This document shows positions 6,428 to 8,882 of a stretch of 8,882 nucleotides of DNA, piece by piece. A program made the translations under genes and the position numbers. Where the stretch lies: contig JBJHCA010000107.1 of the NCBI GenBank assembly GCA_050485785.1, positions 1 through 8,882 on the forward strand, read 5' to 3'. Each line of letters starts with the position of its first letter. The first letter of the stretch is position 1. The notes beneath the pieces were generated by a model. It was not told where the DNA came from. It saw nothing but the letters and a program-made list of their open reading frames with translations, and did no database searches. The DNA is from JBJHCA01 sp050485785. Its GTDB lineage: Bacteria > Bacteroidota > Bacteroidia > Chitinophagales > Saprospiraceae.

Positions 6428-8882
6428 TTACTGAATACGCGTAAACTTTCCGGTAGCGATTCCGGCCTTATTAATCACCTGAATCGTGTAAATACCTGAT
6501 GGAAGGGCTGTTGTTTCAAGATTAACAAAAGTTTGATTATTCACTGGCACACTTATCACAAGCTGCCCAATTGCGTTGTACACGTTGACCTGTGAAGCCG
6601 GAAAACCTGACTCAACCTGTAAATTATCCCGAACCGGGTTCGGATACAGTGTAAGTGTATTCAACACAGGTGTAGTTGTCGAAACTTCGGTTTCATTGGT
6701 AATGCTTACACAAAATTCACCTTGATCGCCTCCCCAGGTATCGATAAGCATAAAGTAGGATACTCCTGCCTCCGTTTGAAAAGAAAGTCCGGCTTCCCAG
6801 ATTCCACCGTCAAAATCAATATCTTCATTGCAGGCTACCATGGTGAGAGCAGAACATGTACCAGTATAAATAGCGATTTGGGTGTCATCTGCATAGTCAG
6901 TAACCCCTGCGCAATTGACGGTGGTGATATAGTAGCTGTTGCCATCTCCAGTAAAGCTGTACCAGGTAGATACAGTGGCCATACCATCATCGAAACAATT
7001 AGGAGCAGGTGAGTGGCCTGATGCGTTGAAATTGTGATATACCCCGGATAATTGCTCAACATTAGTAGCATGGCCTAATAGTGGAGACAGATTGGCAGCC
7101 GTTACACATTCATTGTTGTCAGGTGTATCAATGGATTCTAAAAATACGCCAATCTGGAATGTACCCTCAGTGCCCAACCAACCGTCTACCAGGATATATA
7201 AAACTGTGCCGGCTGTAAGGTTATTGATGTAGGCTGTACTCAAATAGTTGGATCCGCTTACATCATCATTACAACCTACTGCGGTAAAGTTACCGGTGCA
7301 GGTGCCATCATCTGAAGCATAAATAAGCAGCTGAGTATCATCATTGGTAAGTAAATCGAGATTGGTTGTTATCATATAATCTCCATCTTCGGGAACTACA
7401 AACTTGTACCACACATCATTGTGTATGGTGTTCACCGGTTCTATCCAGCATGTGGCATCTGCTGCCATGGAAGGATCAAATGGCGTTGCATTAGTGTTGT
7501 CACCTTCTACCACCTGGCCTAACAGCAACTCAAAAGCTTCACAGGGGCCGTCGTTGTAAAAATAACACAGTGAAACATCATCAATGTACATCAGCGGATT
7601 GCTGACGGCAGCGGGGTAGAAGTTAATGGATCCCAATTGCATCAATCCTGCTGCCTGACTAGTTGCACTCCAGCGGTAAGGCCATTGGAGCAGTAAAACC
7701 TCATCCAGATACAAATTGGCTATGTCATTGTCGAGATTTACAATCATCTCAATATGTAACCATTCATTTTTAGGATAAGTAAAAGTAGCAGCATTGGCTC
7801 CACCGGCATCAACTGAACCTGTGCCATTAGGCTGAAGAAACATCTGCATGGCCCAGGCAACTCCGGATGTCTGAGACTTCTGGATATTCCAATACCCTCC
7901 GCTAGTTCCAGGAATGTAAAGGTGAAAACCAACTTTCCAGGTGCCTGAAGTTTGGTTACCAAGTAGGAAGTTCACATCCTGTGGTGCAGCGCCAATTTTT
8001 ACCGATTGCGTTCCGCTAAGTGCAAAGTCATTGCTCACTTCGGCATCCTGATTGGCTGCACCGGGTGTCCAGGTAACCCACTGCGGGCTTTGAGCCACAA
8101 GGCCGCCCAAAGTATAACTTTCTATGTCATCTTCAAATATGCAGGCCGAAGGAGGTGACTGTACAACAATCTCCATGCTTGCAATATTGTTAGTAAGGTC
8201 TATGTCACCGGCTACCACGGCTTCAACGGCCAGCGTTACATTTCCCTGCACTGATGGAGTGTAATTAAAACTATATCCCTGTGAACTTCCGGCATTGAGT
8301 GCTAACTGGGTTGTAGCCACAGCATTGCCGTTTTCCAGCAAGTTAAGCACAATGGTGCCTAGATCTGCTGTACCTATATTATTAACCAACACAGAGACCT
8401 CTGAGGGTACACCAAAGTAAAAATCAGGACCGGCTGTCAAATTGGTAACTGATACATCCACAGTGCCCGTAGGTGGGGGGAGCTCACCATTGACAACCAC
8501 ATTAGTCCATCCCGGGGCAGTATAATAATTGGCAAAATCAGTAATCACGGGATTCCCGTCTGTATCAAAAGTCTTCACATATTGCCTGCAGGTTGGTATT
8601 CCCTGATTTGTCCACAATACAATAGAGGGAGTACGATTAGAAAGACCTGACCATGACACTGCCTCAACACCTACATAAAATGGCCCGTCCACATCAATAT
8701 CGATTGGTATAGTAATGGGATTAAAGCCATTGCTTGTAGTGATTACCAATGAAATTACGGATGATTCCCACATCAGGGTATCAAACATCAGGCATGTATC
8801 TGCAGTTGATGACCAAATCTGCACCTTATACATTAGTGTTCCTGCTGCTTCCGCAGCAAAACCAAACAAACCCGCATCTCCA
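6428..8882 (-). CDS. Large multidomain T9SS surface protein: CARDB, LamG-like, two PPC-like domains, sorting domain (5' partial)
   Basis: The frame is open to the right window edge, giving 817 visible residues; the TTG at 8869 is not a credible start, as coding sequence continues upstream of it. In order: a beta-rich region with FYVGVEAVSW (about 1-135); a CARDB-like domain (140-242, VDVSVTNLTAGPDFYFGVPS and LTNNIASMEIVV); a LamG/concanavalin-like domain (246-440, from FEDDIESYTLGG to YIDDVSLCY); two PPC-like (pre-peptidase C-terminal) beta-sandwich domains (about 447-582 and 588-728), each with a GTC...C-N-D/E-D motif; and a T9SS type A sorting domain (738-817, LYPNPVRDNL, VNVYNAIGQLV, LPSGIYTIQV). 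Such proteins are secreted across the outer membrane and are often adhesins or carry an enzyme domain at the N-terminus, here outside the window. No catalytic domain is visible, so its activity is unknown. A strong terminator follows. Confidence 0.9.
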   Translation of the reverse strand, partial: GDAGLFGFAAEAAGTLMYKVQIWSSTADTCLMFDTLMWESSVISLVITTSNGFNPITIPIDIDVDGPFYVGVEAVSWSGLSNRTPSIVLWTNQGIPTCRQYVKTFDTDGNPVITDFANYYTAPGWTNVVVNGELPPPTGTVDVSVTNLTAGPDFYFGVPSEVSVLVNNIGTADLGTIVLNLLENGNAVATTQLALNAGSSQGYSFNYTPSVQGNVTLAVEAVVAGDIDLTNNIASMEIVVQSPPSACIFEDDIESYTLGGLVAQSPQWVTWTPGAANQDAEVSNDFALSGTQSVKIGAAPQDVNFLLGNQTSGTWKVGFHLYIPGTSGGYWNIQKSQTSGVAWAMQMFLQPNGTGSVDAGGANAATFTYPKNEWLHIEMIVNLDNDIANLYLDEVLLLQWPYRWSATSQAAGLMQLGSINFYPAAVSNPLMYIDDVSLCYFYNDGPCEAFELLLGQVVEGDNTNATPFDPSMAADATCWIEPVNTIHNDVWYKFVVPEDGDYMITTNLDLLTNDDTQLLIYASDDGTCTGNFTAVGCNDDVSGSNYLSTAYINNLTAGTVLYILVDGWLGTEGTFQIGVFLESIDTPDNNECVTAANLSPLLGHATNVEQLSGVYHNFNASGHSPAPNCFDDGMATVSTWYSFTGDGNSYYITTVNCAGVTDYADDTQIAIYTGTCSALTMVACNEDIDFDGGIWEAGLSFQTEAGVSYFMLIDTWGGDQGEFCVSITNETEVSTTTPVLNTLTLYPNPVRDNLQVESGFPASQVNVYNAIGQLVISVPVNNQTFVNLETTALPSGIYTIQVINKAGIATGKFTRIQ

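Noticed and set aside
1..8882. Defence system, phage genes, CRISPR array or toxin-antitoxin pair
   Set aside because: All sizeable genes are accounted for by other families. No repeat-spacer pattern, phage gene or short two-gene toxin module was seen.

Overview
This window suggests a member of the Bacteroidota. Two predicted secreted proteins, one at each edge, end in the C-terminal sorting domain of the type IX secretion system (T9SS), which is largely confined to that phylum. A predicted lipoprotein of Bacteroidota type and one match to the Bacteroidota -7 promoter element (TAnnTTTG) agree with this. I see no basis for naming a genus.

Layout. Positions 1-981 (+) hold the 3' part of a gene for a T9SS-secreted protein; its start codon lies just left of the window. 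About 14 bases after its stop is the 3' remnant of an IS1595-family (ISXO2-like) transposase (996-1262, +). This remnant sits where the plus-strand part meets a long block of minus-strand genes. Reading that block in its own direction, from right to left: a large multidomain T9SS surface protein (8882-6428, 5' end outside the window) with a strong terminator; a hypothetical lipoprotein (6257-5256) with a candidate promoter; dnaK (5081-3171) with a strong terminator; a Spo0M-like arrestin-fold protein (3049-2582); and a GT4-type glycosyltransferase (2585-1452) whose GTG start overlaps the preceding stop as GTGA.

How the genes work together. There is no obvious multi-gene pathway. The two T9SS proteins and the lipoprotein are cell-envelope products, and dnaK is housekeeping. 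The only tight pairing is the Spo0M-like protein with the glycosyltransferase, which look translationally coupled. The two clear intrinsic terminators, both on the minus strand, separate the large T9SS gene from the lipoprotein gene, and dnaK from the Spo0M-like/glycosyltransferase pair.

I found no rRNA, tRNA, CRISPR array, complete mobile element or recognisable defence system. No gene-free stretch exceeds 300 bases; the longest (about 189 bases, 1263-1451) is described below. The points most worth a second look are the Spo0M-like/glycosyltransferase coupling, an unusual DnaK segment that coincides with a perfect DNA palindrome, and the transposase scar.
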